A DNA stretch of 64,000 bases from Georgenia sp. SYP-B2076 (GTDB lineage Bacteria > Actinomycetota > Actinomycetes > Actinomycetales > Actinomycetaceae), in the NCBI RefSeq assembly GCF_003991205.1, contig NZ_RXOZ01000022.1:186001-250000 (forward strand), written 5' to 3'. The notes below the pieces were generated by a model, which worked only from the letters and a program-made list of their open reading frames with translations, had not been told where the DNA came from and did not search any database. The stretch's first letter is position 1. Each line of letters starts with the position of its first letter. Below, piece after piece: positions 53,952 to 62,595 of this stretch. The position numbers and the translations under genes are program-made.

Positions 53952-54001
53952 CATCGCAATGTGCGACAGTCGGTCCCTCGCCATCGGGGGGCCGCTACGA
54001 T
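53952..54001 (+). promoter_or_regulatory. Island motif copy 14 and promoter of the MBL-fold gene
   Basis: CATCGCA-ATG-TGCGACA at 53952-53968 with a perfect right half. A TACGAT -10 box (53996-54001) starts 36 bp from the motif centre and ends 7 bases before ATG 54009, so the transcript is likely leaderless. It is the last copy in the window. Confidence 0.7.
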
Positions 54002-54008
54002 CGGGCCG

Positions 54009-55010
54009 ATGATCGAGATCACGGGCTCCGCGCAGTACGACGCCTGGCACGCCCGCACACTCCCACCGGTGGAGCAGCTGGCCGCGAACGTGTGGGTCGT
54101 TCCCGTTCCGTGTCCGTACAGCATTCGCCACACCTTCAGCTATGTGCTGAGCAATGACGCCGGGGAATTCCTCGTCGTCGATCCCGGCTGGGACGAGGAC
54201 ACCGGGCGTCACCAGCTCACCAGCGCCATCGAGAAAGCAGGTTTGCGGCTGTCACGGCTGGTCGGAGTCGTCGTCACCCACGCCCACTCCGACCACCTGG
54301 CCATGGCGCCCTGGCTGGCCTCGGCGAGCGGTGCGTGGGTCGGCACGCACCGGGTCGAGGCCGCCAGCATCCGGCGCCTCATGACGAGCGACCGGACCAC
54401 CCGGGCGCAGGCCGACCGGCTGTGGCTGGAGGACGGGGGAACTCCGGCACAGGTCACCGCCGAGCTCCTCCGGGCCGAACCGTGGGTGCCACGGGCGCTC
54501 GAGACCTCTCTGCGAGAGCTCGAGCACGACGAGCTGCTCCCCCTGGAGGGACGCGACGTCCGCGTCCTCTTCACCCCCGGGCACACCGCGGGTCACCTCA
54601 GCGTCGTCGACGCGGACAACCGTGTCATCCTCACCGGGGACCACGTGCTGCCGACGATCTCATCCAACGTCGGCGTCGGGCCGCACGAACCGGACCGCAA
54701 CTCCGTCGCCGAGTATCTCGGCTCGCTCGCCACGGTGGAGCCGTGGGCGGACTTCGAGGTCCTTCCCGCCCACCAGTACCGGTTCCGTGGGTTGGCCGAC
54801 CGAACGGCCGAGCTCCGGGCGCACCAGGCAGAGCGCTCCGCGGAGATCCGTGAGCTGCTCGGCGACCAGCCACACGCGACGGTCTGGCAGATCGCCGAGA
54901 GGATCACGTGGTCCCGTGGCTGGGAGAACCTCGACTCGCCCAACCGCCGGATGGCTCTCATGGAGGTCACGGCCCACCTGCGACACCTGCGGATGCGGAG
55001 CCTCGCCTGA
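54009..55010 (+). CDS. Metallo-beta-lactamase-fold hydrolase
   Basis: A 333-residue MBL-fold protein with the metal motif THAHSDH (H91, H93, D95, H96), then FTPGHTAGHLSVVD, LTGDHVLP and EVLPAHQYRF. The C-terminal extension with predicted helices is of the type seen in CoA-thioester or lactone hydrolases of this fold. It has its own island promoter. It may hydrolyse a lactone or thioester. It is the last gene of the catabolic island. Confidence 0.87.
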   Translation: MIEITGSAQYDAWHARTLPPVEQLAANVWVVPVPCPYSIRHTFSYVLSNDAGEFLVVDPGWDEDTGRHQLTSAIEKAGLRLSRLVGVVVTHAHSDHLAMAPWLASASGAWVGTHRVEAASIRRLMTSDRTTRAQADRLWLEDGGTPAQVTAELLRAEPWVPRALETSLRELEHDELLPLEGRDVRVLFTPGHTAGHLSVVDADNRVILTGDHVLPTISSNVGVGPHEPDRNSVAEYLGSLATVEPWADFEVLPAHQYRFRGLADRTAELRAHQAERSAEIRELLGDQPHATVWQIAERITWSRGWENLDSPNRRMALMEVTAHLRHLRMRSLA

Positions 55011-55049
55011 GCCGTCGGCACGCACTCTCGGGTCGCCGTCGTCTCCCCG

Positions 55050-55206
55050 TCAGGCCGTCGCGTCCGCCCCTGCCATCACTGCCGCCCGTCCGGCCTCCAA
55101 CCGCGCGACCGGTACCCGATAGGGCGAGCAGGAGACGTAGTCCAGCCCGGCCCGGTGGAAGAAGTGGATGGACTCGGGGTCGCCGCCGTGCTCCCCGCAC
55201 ACGCCC
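55050..55206 (-). pseudogene. ppdK: 3' remnant of pyruvate phosphate dikinase
   Basis: Only the last ~50 residues remain: [20 protein letters not shown], then [20 protein letters not shown] and a stop at 55050. This is the conserved C-terminal end of PPDK, including the catalytic Cys of CGEHGGDP. Homology stops at about 55206, where an unrelated hsdR remnant begins on the other strand. A non-functional fragment. Confidence 0.85.
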
Positions 55207-55208
55207 GG

Positions 55209-55503
55209 TAAGTCCGACACCGCAGTGATCGACTTCGACACCGCCGACGAGATCCGGGCGGCGTTCGAGCCGTACTACCGCACCACCGTTCTGACCGGAG
55301 AGACCGACCCCGACAAGCTCCACGATCTGCAGGCCGCGCTCGCCCGCGCCGGGGTGTACTCGGACGAGGACGTCGATCGGTCGCAGCTTGACCCGATCCT
55401 CGACCGCTGCGCAGCCGAGTACATCGAGCAGTTCGACGAGGATGAGCAGATCTAGTTCAAGAGCCAGGCCAAGGCCTTCGTGCGGACGTACTCGTTCCTG
55501 CAG
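55209..55503 (+). pseudogene. hsdR: C-terminal remnant of type I restriction subunit HsdR
   Basis: The translation reads [62 protein letters not shown], an in-frame TAG at 55453-55455, then FKSQAKAFVRTYSFLQ. These blocks match the end of HsdR, in order, with part between VDR and LDP missing. The 5' part is cut off at about 55209. Truncation, an internal gap and a stop codon make it a pseudogene. Confidence 0.8.
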
Positions 55504-55694
55504 GGAGTCGATCAGGTCAAGGACGTCCCCGTAGTCGTGCAGGTGCTCGGCGGTCGCGGTCTCGGCGAGCGCACAAAAGTCATCACGCGTTCCCTTCCGA
55601 TTATGACCAGAACGACCTCTGCCCTGTTCTCGGCGGACAGGTGTGCGCGTCGGACCAACGGCTACTGCACCGGCCACCGCTGGTAGGCCTCCAC

Positions 55695-56024
55695 TCAGCG
55701 CTCGGTGCGACGGCGTACGGTCCGGTAGACCCAGACGACCGGGCTGCGGATGGCGACGTGGGCGAACTTGATCGTGTTTATCACGCCCCACAGCGTCGGC
55801 ACCCACCACCAGCCTGAGCCGGCAGCGTCCAAGTACTCCCCGCTCCAGGTCATCGCCAGGTAGTACACGGGCGTCAGAGCGACGCCGACGGGAAGGCCCC
55901 ACTTGATCCAAGGGTCGGTGCTGGCCCAGCGGACCGGGTAATTCGTTGGCATCCATACCTGGAAGAAGGCGTAGGCGCGGAGCCCGAGTGCGAACCAGAA
56001 CCGGAGGATGACGTAGAAGAGCAC
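55695..56024 (-). CDS. Small hydrophobic membrane protein of unknown function
   Basis: A 109-residue protein with about two to three membrane segments: VILRFWFALGLRAYAFFQVW, GLPVGVALTPVYYLAMTW and WWVPTLWGVINTIKFAHVAI, and a basic C-terminus (YRTVRRRTER). GTG start 56024 has GAGGGG upstream. It is not recognisable as a known family. It sits among gene remnants but appears intact. Confidence 0.55.
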   Translation of the reverse strand: MLFYVILRFWFALGLRAYAFFQVWMPTNYPVRWASTDPWIKWGLPVGVALTPVYYLAMTWSGEYLDAAGSGWWWVPTLWGVINTIKFAHVAIRSPVVWVYRTVRRRTER

Positions 56025-56160
56025 GATGTCGCCCCTCGTTCATGGCCGGTTCGCGAGAGCCGGCCTCTCGCGAAGGGTGCGCACAAACGGTCCCGTCGGG
56101 CGTGGGCGGACGGTGAGGTTGTGGACAACTCGCTCCTGTGGACGGCCCTAACCGGCTCCT

Positions 56161-56364
56161 GTGACCCGATGCGCGCCGGGGCGACGAGACGAGCGGTTCC
56201 TGGTCACCGCTCGCGGCGGTCCGGCGCTCGGGTCGGATTGCGGCGCGCTCCGCCCCCGGGCCGGCCGCGAGCTCGCGGAGATGGTCGCCGACGGGGAGAA
56301 CGGCGGGCCGGCGGACCTCTACGCCGACGTCCCCTCCTTCGACCAGATGCTCGGCGGCATGTAG
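56161..56364 (+). CDS. Small hypothetical protein or 3' gene remnant
   Basis: A 67-residue reading frame. The second half (RELAEMVADGENGGPADLYA, ending FDQMLGGM) looks coding, while the first half is Arg/Gly-rich like chance high-GC reading. No family recognised. It may be the end of a lost gene. A hairpin follows its stop. Confidence 0.3.
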   Translation: MTRCAPGRRDERFLVTARGGPALGSDCGALRPRAGRELAEMVADGENGGPADLYADVPSFDQMLGGM

Positions 56365-56416
56365 CCCGAGCCCCAGACCGGCCGGCGCAGGCAGCCCCCG
56401 CCCGCGCCGGCCGAGC

Positions 56417-56451
56417 ACGATGGCCGCGTCCCACAGGGACGCGGCCATCGT
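56417..56451. terminator. Hairpin terminator
   Basis: A perfect 16-bp GC-rich stem (56417-56432 with 56436-56451) and a 3-base loop, between the small gene at 56161 (stop 56364) and the sugar dehydrogenase stop at 56497. Likely acts for both. Confidence 0.75.
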
Positions 56452-56496
56452 CGTCCCCCAGCCCCTCGCGTGCCGGTGCCGCGCGCTGTGCGGTCC

Positions 56497-57966
56497 TCAG
56501 TCGGTTGACCCGTCGTAGCGGAAGGTGAGGATCGCTCCGGGGTTCTGGAGCTCGGACGTGGCATCGCCGTTGGTGCCGCGGGCGAGGCCGCCGCTGTCGG
56601 TGGCGACGTAGATTGTGCTCCCGTCAGGGCTGACGGCGGTGTCCCGGTACCGGTTGACGCTGGTGAACAGGGGCAGCGCACCGTTGACCCGGGTGCCGTT
56701 ACCGTCGAGCAGCGGCAGGCGGTAGAGGGTGCCGTTCTTGAGAGTGGGCATGAGGAACGAGTTCTCCCACCCGGGGATCGCGTCGTCGGAGTAGAAGTCC
56801 AGGCTGGCCGGGGCGACGGTGGGGTAGCAGATGAAGAAGAACCCTGACGGCGCGCACGCCGCGCCGCGGAAGTTGTAGTCGGGCGGCACGGTGTAGAAGG
56901 TCCGCAGCGGGGGCACGAACGCGGGGTCGTTGAACTCGTGCTCGGCCATCTGGGGGACAGCGTCGGGGATCTCGAAGGCGTTGTACTTCTCCGGGGTGCA
57001 CTCGGGCCATGCGGCCCAGTTCCCAAAGACGTATGCGCTGTCGTCCTTGTACCCGGCGACGTTCGGCCAGCCGTAGTTGCCGCCAGCCCGGAGGAGGTTC
57101 AGCTCGTCGTCGCTCTTGGGTCCCTGCTCGGAGGAGTAGATCCGGTCCTTGGGGCCCACCACGAGGCCCTGGGCGTTGCGATGCCCGTAGGTGAAGATGT
57201 GGCTGCGCACGCCCTTGAGCTTGGGGTTATCCCTGGGGATGGAGCCGTCCGGGTTCAGCCGCAGCGTCTTGCCCTGGTAGGCGGTCCAGTCCTTGTTCTC
57301 GATCTCGTTCTGCGTGGGCAGGCGCTGGGCCTGGTTCACCTTGCAGGCGTTGAGGTCCTGAAGGTTGCCGCGGTCGCCGATCGTGTAGTGGAGGGTGCCG
57401 TCGGGGCGGAAGATCAGTCGGCCGGAGTTGTGGTCGTCGCTCGCGATCAGGTTCTCGATGAGGACCTTCGGCTCGCCCAGGGTCTCGGTATCCGCGTCGT
57501 AGGTGTACCGGACGATGCGCTGGCGCCGGTCGATCTGCTCACCCTCGGGGCCTTGCCCGCCGCCGTCGTAGGTGTAGGAGAGGTACACGTACTGGTTCCG
57601 GTTCCCGTCGAGCAGGTCCGGGTGCAGGGCCATGCCCAGCAGGCCGTCCTGCTCGCCGGGCGTCGTCAGGACGTCGGGGATGGTCAGCGCCGTCTTCTTC
57701 TCGCCGGTCTCGGGATTGACGCGGGTGACCCGGCCGGCTGTGCGCTCGGTCGTCCAGATCATCCCGTCGGGCCCGAACGTGATCTCGAACGGGTCGGACA
57801 GGCCGGTCGCCAGCACCGACCGGGTGAAGTCGGCGTCGGTCGCCGGCTGCTCCTGGGCGAGGTCCTCAGGGTGTTCTTGGTCGCGGTCCTGTGCGGCTGC
57901 GCTGGGTAGCCCCAGGGCGAGCGGGATGATAGCGGCCCCCAGGGCCGCCGCCCGAATACGTTTCAT
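56497..57966 (-). CDS. Secreted PQQ-dependent sugar dehydrogenase-like protein
   Basis: A 489-residue protein with a signal peptide (MKRIRAAALGAAIIPLALGLPSAAAQ). The propeller body matches soluble glucose/aldose dehydrogenases: PFEITFGPDGMIWTTERTAGRV, EQDGLLGMALHPDL, DDHNSGRLIFRPDGTLHYTIGDRG, YGHRNAQGLVVGP, SSEQGPKSDDELNLLRAGGNYGWP. It should oxidise a sugar outside the cell with PQQ, if PQQ is available. I chose ATG 57966, which gives the signal peptide at the N-terminus. It is monocistronic, with no link to the upstream island. Confidence 0.87.
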   Translation of the reverse strand: MKRIRAAALGAAIIPLALGLPSAAAQDRDQEHPEDLAQEQPATDADFTRSVLATGLSDPFEITFGPDGMIWTTERTAGRVTRVNPETGEKKTALTIPDVLTTPGEQDGLLGMALHPDLLDGNRNQYVYLSYTYDGGGQGPEGEQIDRRQRIVRYTYDADTETLGEPKVLIENLIASDDHNSGRLIFRPDGTLHYTIGDRGNLQDLNACKVNQAQRLPTQNEIENKDWTAYQGKTLRLNPDGSIPRDNPKLKGVRSHIFTYGHRNAQGLVVGPKDRIYSSEQGPKSDDELNLLRAGGNYGWPNVAGYKDDSAYVFGNWAAWPECTPEKYNAFEIPDAVPQMAEHEFNDPAFVPPLRTFYTVPPDYNFRGAACAPSGFFFICYPTVAPASLDFYSDDAIPGWENSFLMPTLKNGTLYRLPLLDGNGTRVNGALPLFTSVNRYRDTAVSPDGSTIYVATDSGGLARGTNGDATSELQNPGAILTFRYDGSTD

Positions 57967-58397
57967 GGCTGCTCTCCGGTTCGTCGGGCGGTGCGCCCGT
58001 GCCTGCTGGTCCCGGGCGCGCTCGAGGAGGACGCCCGCCGGTGTGGTCGTGCCCGGGCGGCCCCTCTCCCCTCGCCGACGCCGGCGCCCGGAGGTCCTTG
58101 CGGGGGTGGGCGACGCGTGGAGGTCGTGAAACGAGTGCTGCCCGAGGGTTGGGTGGCCTCGGCGTTCATTGCCCTCGGGGAGCGGACGGCGCACCGTAGT
58201 GGGCGCCATGGCGCAGGCGGTCGGCCGTGTCTGAGAGGCCGGACGAACCCGGGCGCTATGCCACCGCGCCGGGTCCTCTCTCGCCGGGAGGCACGCTACT
58301 CCTCCACCGGTCCCGGGCACAGGGCCGACGGGACAGGACGACCGCGAGGCCCAATTAGGGGCTGGTGACCTCGCCCGGGGTGCCGTGGCGCGCCGGG
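57967..58397. other. Intergenic region without recognisable gene
   Basis: 431 bp between the start of the sugar dehydrogenase gene and the end of the MFS remnant. I see no convincing coding frame, no island motif and no large repeat. It presumably holds the sugar dehydrogenase promoter. Confidence 0.5.
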
Positions 58398-58942
58398 TCA
58401 GGCGGGCAGGTGCCAACTGGTGACCGGCTCATCGCGCGCCAGATCCCGCGCTCGGGCCAGCAGCTTGCGGTCCTCGCCCGTGGTCCGGTCCCGCTCCTGG
58501 CGGATGTGCTCACGCCAGGTGGGCAGGGTGTAGACCTCGGTGAACACGTTTGGGTCTTCCAGGGAGCGGGTCATCCTCCAACTGGTGGCACCGGTGCGCA
58601 GCCGGAAGAGGCGCACCTGGGCCATCGCGCGCACGGAGTCGGCCTCGTGCTCGGCGTCGACCCGATAGGTCGTGACGACCGTAACCGGGCCGGCGCAGGG
58701 GTCCGCCCTCTCCTGCGGGTCGATCAGCGCGTCCTTGGCCGGCTCGATGGTGCGGTCCAGGTTGCCCATGGTCGCCGGCAAGGGCCACATCGCGATGCTC
58801 AGGGGGATGAGCAGGAGCAGCAGCCCACTCGCCGCGAGCCTGACCGGGTACCCGAAGGCTGGGGCGGCGACACCCACACGGCGGACCCCGCCGCCTGAGC
58901 GCCCTGCATGACGAACATGTAGGCCGCCAGGCTCCGGGCACG
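58398..58942 (-). pseudogene. 3' remnant of an EntS-type MFS exporter, frameshifted
   Basis: From about 58942 the minus strand codes RSLAAYMFVMQGAQAAGSAVW, then the frame shifts (one base lost near 58873) to GVAAPAFGYPVRLAASGLLLLL. It continues with two further blocks ending TSWRMTRSLEDPNVFTEVYT and DEPVTSWHLP. This is the last third of an MFS_3/EntS-type transporter with its C-terminal monooxygenase-like domain. The 5' two-thirds are missing at the junction with the conjugation remnant near 58938. Confidence 0.8.
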
Positions 58943-59426
58943 CACCCACGGTGCCCACCACGCCGTGCTGTGGATCTCCGAATGGCCGCGCTCCCTGGTC
59001 TACCCCGACTTCCTCCACCCCGTACTCCTCGCCTCCGGCGTGCGGCGAACGTTCTCCATGCTGTTCACGCCCGTCCGCGCCGACGTCGCCGCGCGCGACA
59101 TCCGTAAAAAGAAGACCGAGCACATCTCCGACGCGGCCCAACGCGCCCGCATCGGTCAGATGGAAGACGCCGCCCAGTCCGCCGAGAACACCGACGTCCT
59201 CCAGCAGGAGACCGACCTCACCACCGGGCACGGCATCCTGCGCGCCGTCGGCCTCGTCTCGGTCAGCGCCCCCACTCCAGACGAGCTCGAACGCGCAGTC
59301 GCCTCCATCGAGCAAGCCGCGATCCAGGCGTCGTGCGAGACCCGGCGCCTGTGGGGCCAGCAGGCCCAGGCGTTCGCCGCAGCAGCGCTCCGCTGTGCCG
59401 AGCGGTCTAGCGCTGTGGACGCATGA
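58930..59426 (+). pseudogene. 3' remnant of SCO6880-family conjugation protein
   Basis: The plus strand reads HGAHHAVLWISEWPRSLVYP, RRTFSMLFTPVRADVAARDI, KKKTEHISDAAQRARIGQME and ETRRLWGQQAQAFAAAAL, a match in order to the C-terminal part of the actinobacterial SCO6880 family (type IV secretion-like conjugal transfer). The usual end (LPLCR) is found only in another frame, so a base is lost near 59385. The 5' portion is cut off at the junction with the MFS remnant. Confidence 0.82.
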
Positions 59427-59695
59427 AACACCGGACGCTAGATCTCGAACCTTGGAAGAGTCGACCTATGTCGACCCACTGTCTTGACCACCGTGACGAC
59501 TACGCCGGGGGCGAAGCCGGCAGTGGTGATCGTCAGCGTGCGCTGCGGTTGTGGGCGAGGATGAGACGAGGGACAAGGCAGAGCGGCACCCCGACAACTC
59601 CAAGGTCGGTGGGTAGCTCTGCACCCGGTCTGACCGTCCGATCGACCGTTCGCCTCGTCCGGGACCCGCTTGAGTCGCGGCTCGCCGGGAGGTGT

Positions 59696-61123
59696 CTACG
59701 TCAGCGTGCGCTCTCCGCGGGAGGTTGCCCAGCCCTCTGGTCCGTTGGAGCCGGCGGGATAGGTCTCGAGGGGGACGGTGTCTGCGGCCCACGCCGCGAG
59801 GGTTGGCTCCACGATTCGCCAGCACTCGACCGCGGCGTCCCCCCGGACGAACAACAGCGGGTCACCGGTGAGCACCCCCTCCAGCACCTGTCCGTACGGG
59901 AGCAGGTCCGACTCCGCCAGGTGTGTCCGCAGCACGACCCGGTCCAGGGAGAACACGTCACCCGGGCTGTTGACGTCGAACTCGATACCGACGATCTCGG
60001 GGGCGAAGCCGATGCGGATGCGGGCCGGTGACTGGTGGCCCGCGAAACCCGTGGGCAGGTGGGGCACGGGCTTGAAGGTGACGATTGCCTCTTTGTGGTA
60101 ACGCGCCAGCGACTTCCCCGAGCGCAGGATGAAGGGCACCCCCGCCCACCGCCAGTTGTGGATCCCGACCTTAACCTCGGCCAGCGTCTCGGTCTTCCCG
60201 TCCGGGTCGACGCCGGGCTCGTCCAGGTAGTTCGGCACCCACCGGTCGCCGATGGTTCCGGCGGTGTAACGGGCCCGCCTGGTGCTCCCGGCAAGGTCGT
60301 CGCCGATCGCGGCGGCACGCAGGACGGTGGTGATCGCGTCTCGCACGTCGCGCTGGTCCAGGGTGGCGGGAGGCTCCATGGCGAGAAGCGCCATGACGAT
60401 GAGCAGGTGGCTCTGGATCATGTCCCGCAGAGCACCGGTCGAGTCGTAGTAGCCGGCGCGTCCCTCCAGGGTCAGGTCCTCGTCGAAGGTGATCTCTACC
60501 TTCTCGACGTACCTTCCGCTCCATACCGGCTCGAGCAGGGGGTTGGCGAAGCGGAGACCGAGGATGTTCACGACCGTGGGGGAGGCCAGCCAGTGGTCGA
60601 CCCGGAACACGTGGTCCTCGGGCACCAGGGTCGCCAGCGTGGCGTTCAGGGAGCGCGCCGCCTCCTGGCTGGTCCCGAAGGGCTTCTCCAGGGCGAGGCG
60701 GGTGCCTGCCGGTAGGTCGGCGGGTGTGAGCAGCTCGCTCGCCTGCTGGGTGACCTGGGGTGGCAGCGCGAAGTACAGGGCGACGGGTGGCTCGACCGAC
60801 GCGATCAGTCCGGCCAGTGCGCCCGGCGCCGTGACGTCGAGCTCGTGATAGGTGGCGGAGTCCACCATCCGTTCCAGCGCAGCGCGTTGCGTCGCGTCGC
60901 TGTCCGCGGCGGTTGTCGCGAAGGACTCCCGGACCCGGTCCTGCCACTGCTCGTCCGTCCAGTCGCTGGTGCTGGTTCCGACCAGCCGGAGGCCGGGCGC
61001 CGAGCCACGGCCCACCAGGCTGGCCAGGCCCGGTAGCAGCAGGCGGCCGGTCAGGTCTCCGGACGCACCGAGGATCACGAGCGTCCGGATCTGGGGCTTG
61101 CCCTGCCCCGTCGTGTCAGTCAA
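59696..61123 (-). CDS. zwf: Glucose-6-phosphate dehydrogenase
   Basis: A 475-residue enzyme: nucleotide-binding GASGDLTGRLLLPGL (19-33), EKPFG (146-150), then FRVDHWLAS at 173-181 in place of the usual RIDHYLGKE, so the Tyr and the K-E pair are changed. WRWAGVPFILRSGKSLARYH, GQVLEGVLTGDPLLFVRGDAAVECWRIVEP are intact. It should make 6-phosphogluconolactone and NADPH. Starts at ATG 61123, overlapping the sugar MFS gene end by 8 bases; the two form an operon. The divergent active-site motif suggests an atypical branch. Confidence 0.9.
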   Translation of the reverse strand: MTDTTGQGKPQIRTLVILGASGDLTGRLLLPGLASLVGRGSAPGLRLVGTSTSDWTDEQWQDRVRESFATTAADSDATQRAALERMVDSATYHELDVTAPGALAGLIASVEPPVALYFALPPQVTQQASELLTPADLPAGTRLALEKPFGTSQEAARSLNATLATLVPEDHVFRVDHWLASPTVVNILGLRFANPLLEPVWSGRYVEKVEITFDEDLTLEGRAGYYDSTGALRDMIQSHLLIVMALLAMEPPATLDQRDVRDAITTVLRAAAIGDDLAGSTRRARYTAGTIGDRWVPNYLDEPGVDPDGKTETLAEVKVGIHNWRWAGVPFILRSGKSLARYHKEAIVTFKPVPHLPTGFAGHQSPARIRIGFAPEIVGIEFDVNSPGDVFSLDRVVLRTHLAESDLLPYGQVLEGVLTGDPLLFVRGDAAVECWRIVEPTLAAWAADTVPLETYPAGSNGPEGWATSRGERTLT

Positions 61124-62499
61124 GGACCTTCACCTTCGTCTCCGGCAGCACCCGCAGCGCGAAGATCAGCGCCAGCACCGCGAACGCGGTGTAGATCCCG
61201 TACGCGAAGCTGAGCCCCACACCGGCGAGCACGGGGAAGGTGAAGGTCACGGCCCAGTTGGTCAGCCAGTTCACGGCGGTGCACAGCGCCACCGCGATGG
61301 TGCGCGTGCCGCTGTCGAACAGCTCTGCGAGCATCAGCCACATCACCGGTCCCCAGGTCACGCCGAAACCCACGGCGAACACGTTGATCGCGATCAGAGC
61401 GGCGATCCCGGCGCCCTGACCGATGGCGAGACCACCTCCGGCCCCCGTCGGGGTGGCGGAGGCGAAGCACACTGTCAGGGTGCCGAGCGCCGGCACCATG
61501 ACTGCCGCCCCAGCCACGAGCAGCGTCCGCCGACCGACCCTGTCCATCACGAGTATCGCGACAACGGTCGAGGCGATGCTCACACAGACCGTGAAGATGC
61601 TGATCCCGAACGAGGCGCCCGTCGAGAACCCGACGACCTGCCATAGCGTGTTCGAATAGCTCTTGACGATGTTGATTCCGACGAGCTGCTGGAACGCGGC
61701 CAGCAGGAGGCCGACCCACACGATCGGCTTCAGCCCGAACCGGGACCCGCGCAAGACCTTGAGCGAGGGCACCTTGCTCGTTCCCGCCAGGCTCTCCTTC
61801 ATGGCCGCCAGGTGGTCGCGAACCCCCTGGCCCCGGCCACCGACCTTGACCACCAGGGCCCCTGCCTGCGACTCCCTCCCCCGGCGCAGCAGATCCGCCG
61901 GGGACCTCGGCAGTAAATGGGTGATCACCACGTAGCCCGACGCGAGAACCGCCACCACGACGAACATCCACCGCCACGCGGCTCCGCCCCACCACAGGGG
62001 CGCCGACTCGGAGCCGGCCCATCGCGCCAGCGCGTAGCCAGAGAGCAGGCCGAGCAGCTGCCCGATCACGATGGCGAACTGCCAGAACGTGCCGAGACGT
62101 CCCCGGATGCTCGTCGGCGCGATCTCGGACACGTAGGACGGCACGACGGCGCTGGCCGCGCCGACGCCCACGCCGGTCACCAACCGGCAGACCGTCAGCA
62201 GCCCCGGAGAACCAGTGAATGCGGCACCGACCGATCCGAGCACGATCGCGATGCCGGCCATGAGCACCCGTCCGCGCGGCAACCGGGCCAGCGAACCAGG
62301 CGCCGACGGCGCAGCCGATCAACGAGATCGCGGTCACGAAACCGACTTCACCGGCGCGCAGCGCCATCGTCTCCCGGATGCCGTTGATCGCCGAGTTCAT
62401 CGTCGAGGTGTCGAACCCGAAGAGCAGGCCCCCGACGGCGGCTCCCGCCGCGACCAGCGTCACATACGTGTACGAGTGCGTACCGGTGGAGGTCGACAT
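61116..62499 (-). pseudogene. Sugar-type MFS transporter split by a frameshift
   Basis: The first part, from ATG 62499, is in one frame (MSTSTGTHSYTYVTLVAAGA, GGLLFGFDTSTMNSAINGI, ISLIGCAVGAWFAGP). The rest continues in another frame from about 62285 (RGRVLMAGIAIVLGSVGAAF, SYVSEIAPTSIRGRLGTFWQ, GPVMWLMLAELF, ending RVLPETKVKVLD). The GPxxDRxGRR loop between helices 2 and 3 is where the frame is lost; it is also shortened there. Otherwise it is a complete sugar-porter (about 460 residues). A pseudogene or a sequence error. Confidence 0.8.
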
Positions 62500-62595
62500 G
62501 GAGTTCCCCCGTCTCTCGTGGGACGCCCCGACCCGAAGACTCTAGAACTGGGAGCCCGGCTGGGCATCCTGGGCACCCGGCGTAGGACTCGTCGG

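Noticed and set aside
55480-55600. Minus-strand reading ETATAEHLHDYGDVLDLIDSLQ as a gene remnant
   Set aside because: It looks protein-like, but I cannot match it to a family, and it partly overlaps the hsdR remnant on the other strand.
59427-59695. Possible small gene between the SCO6880 remnant and zwf
   Set aside because: The only open frames are Arg-rich, lack a ribosome-binding site and match nothing I recognise.
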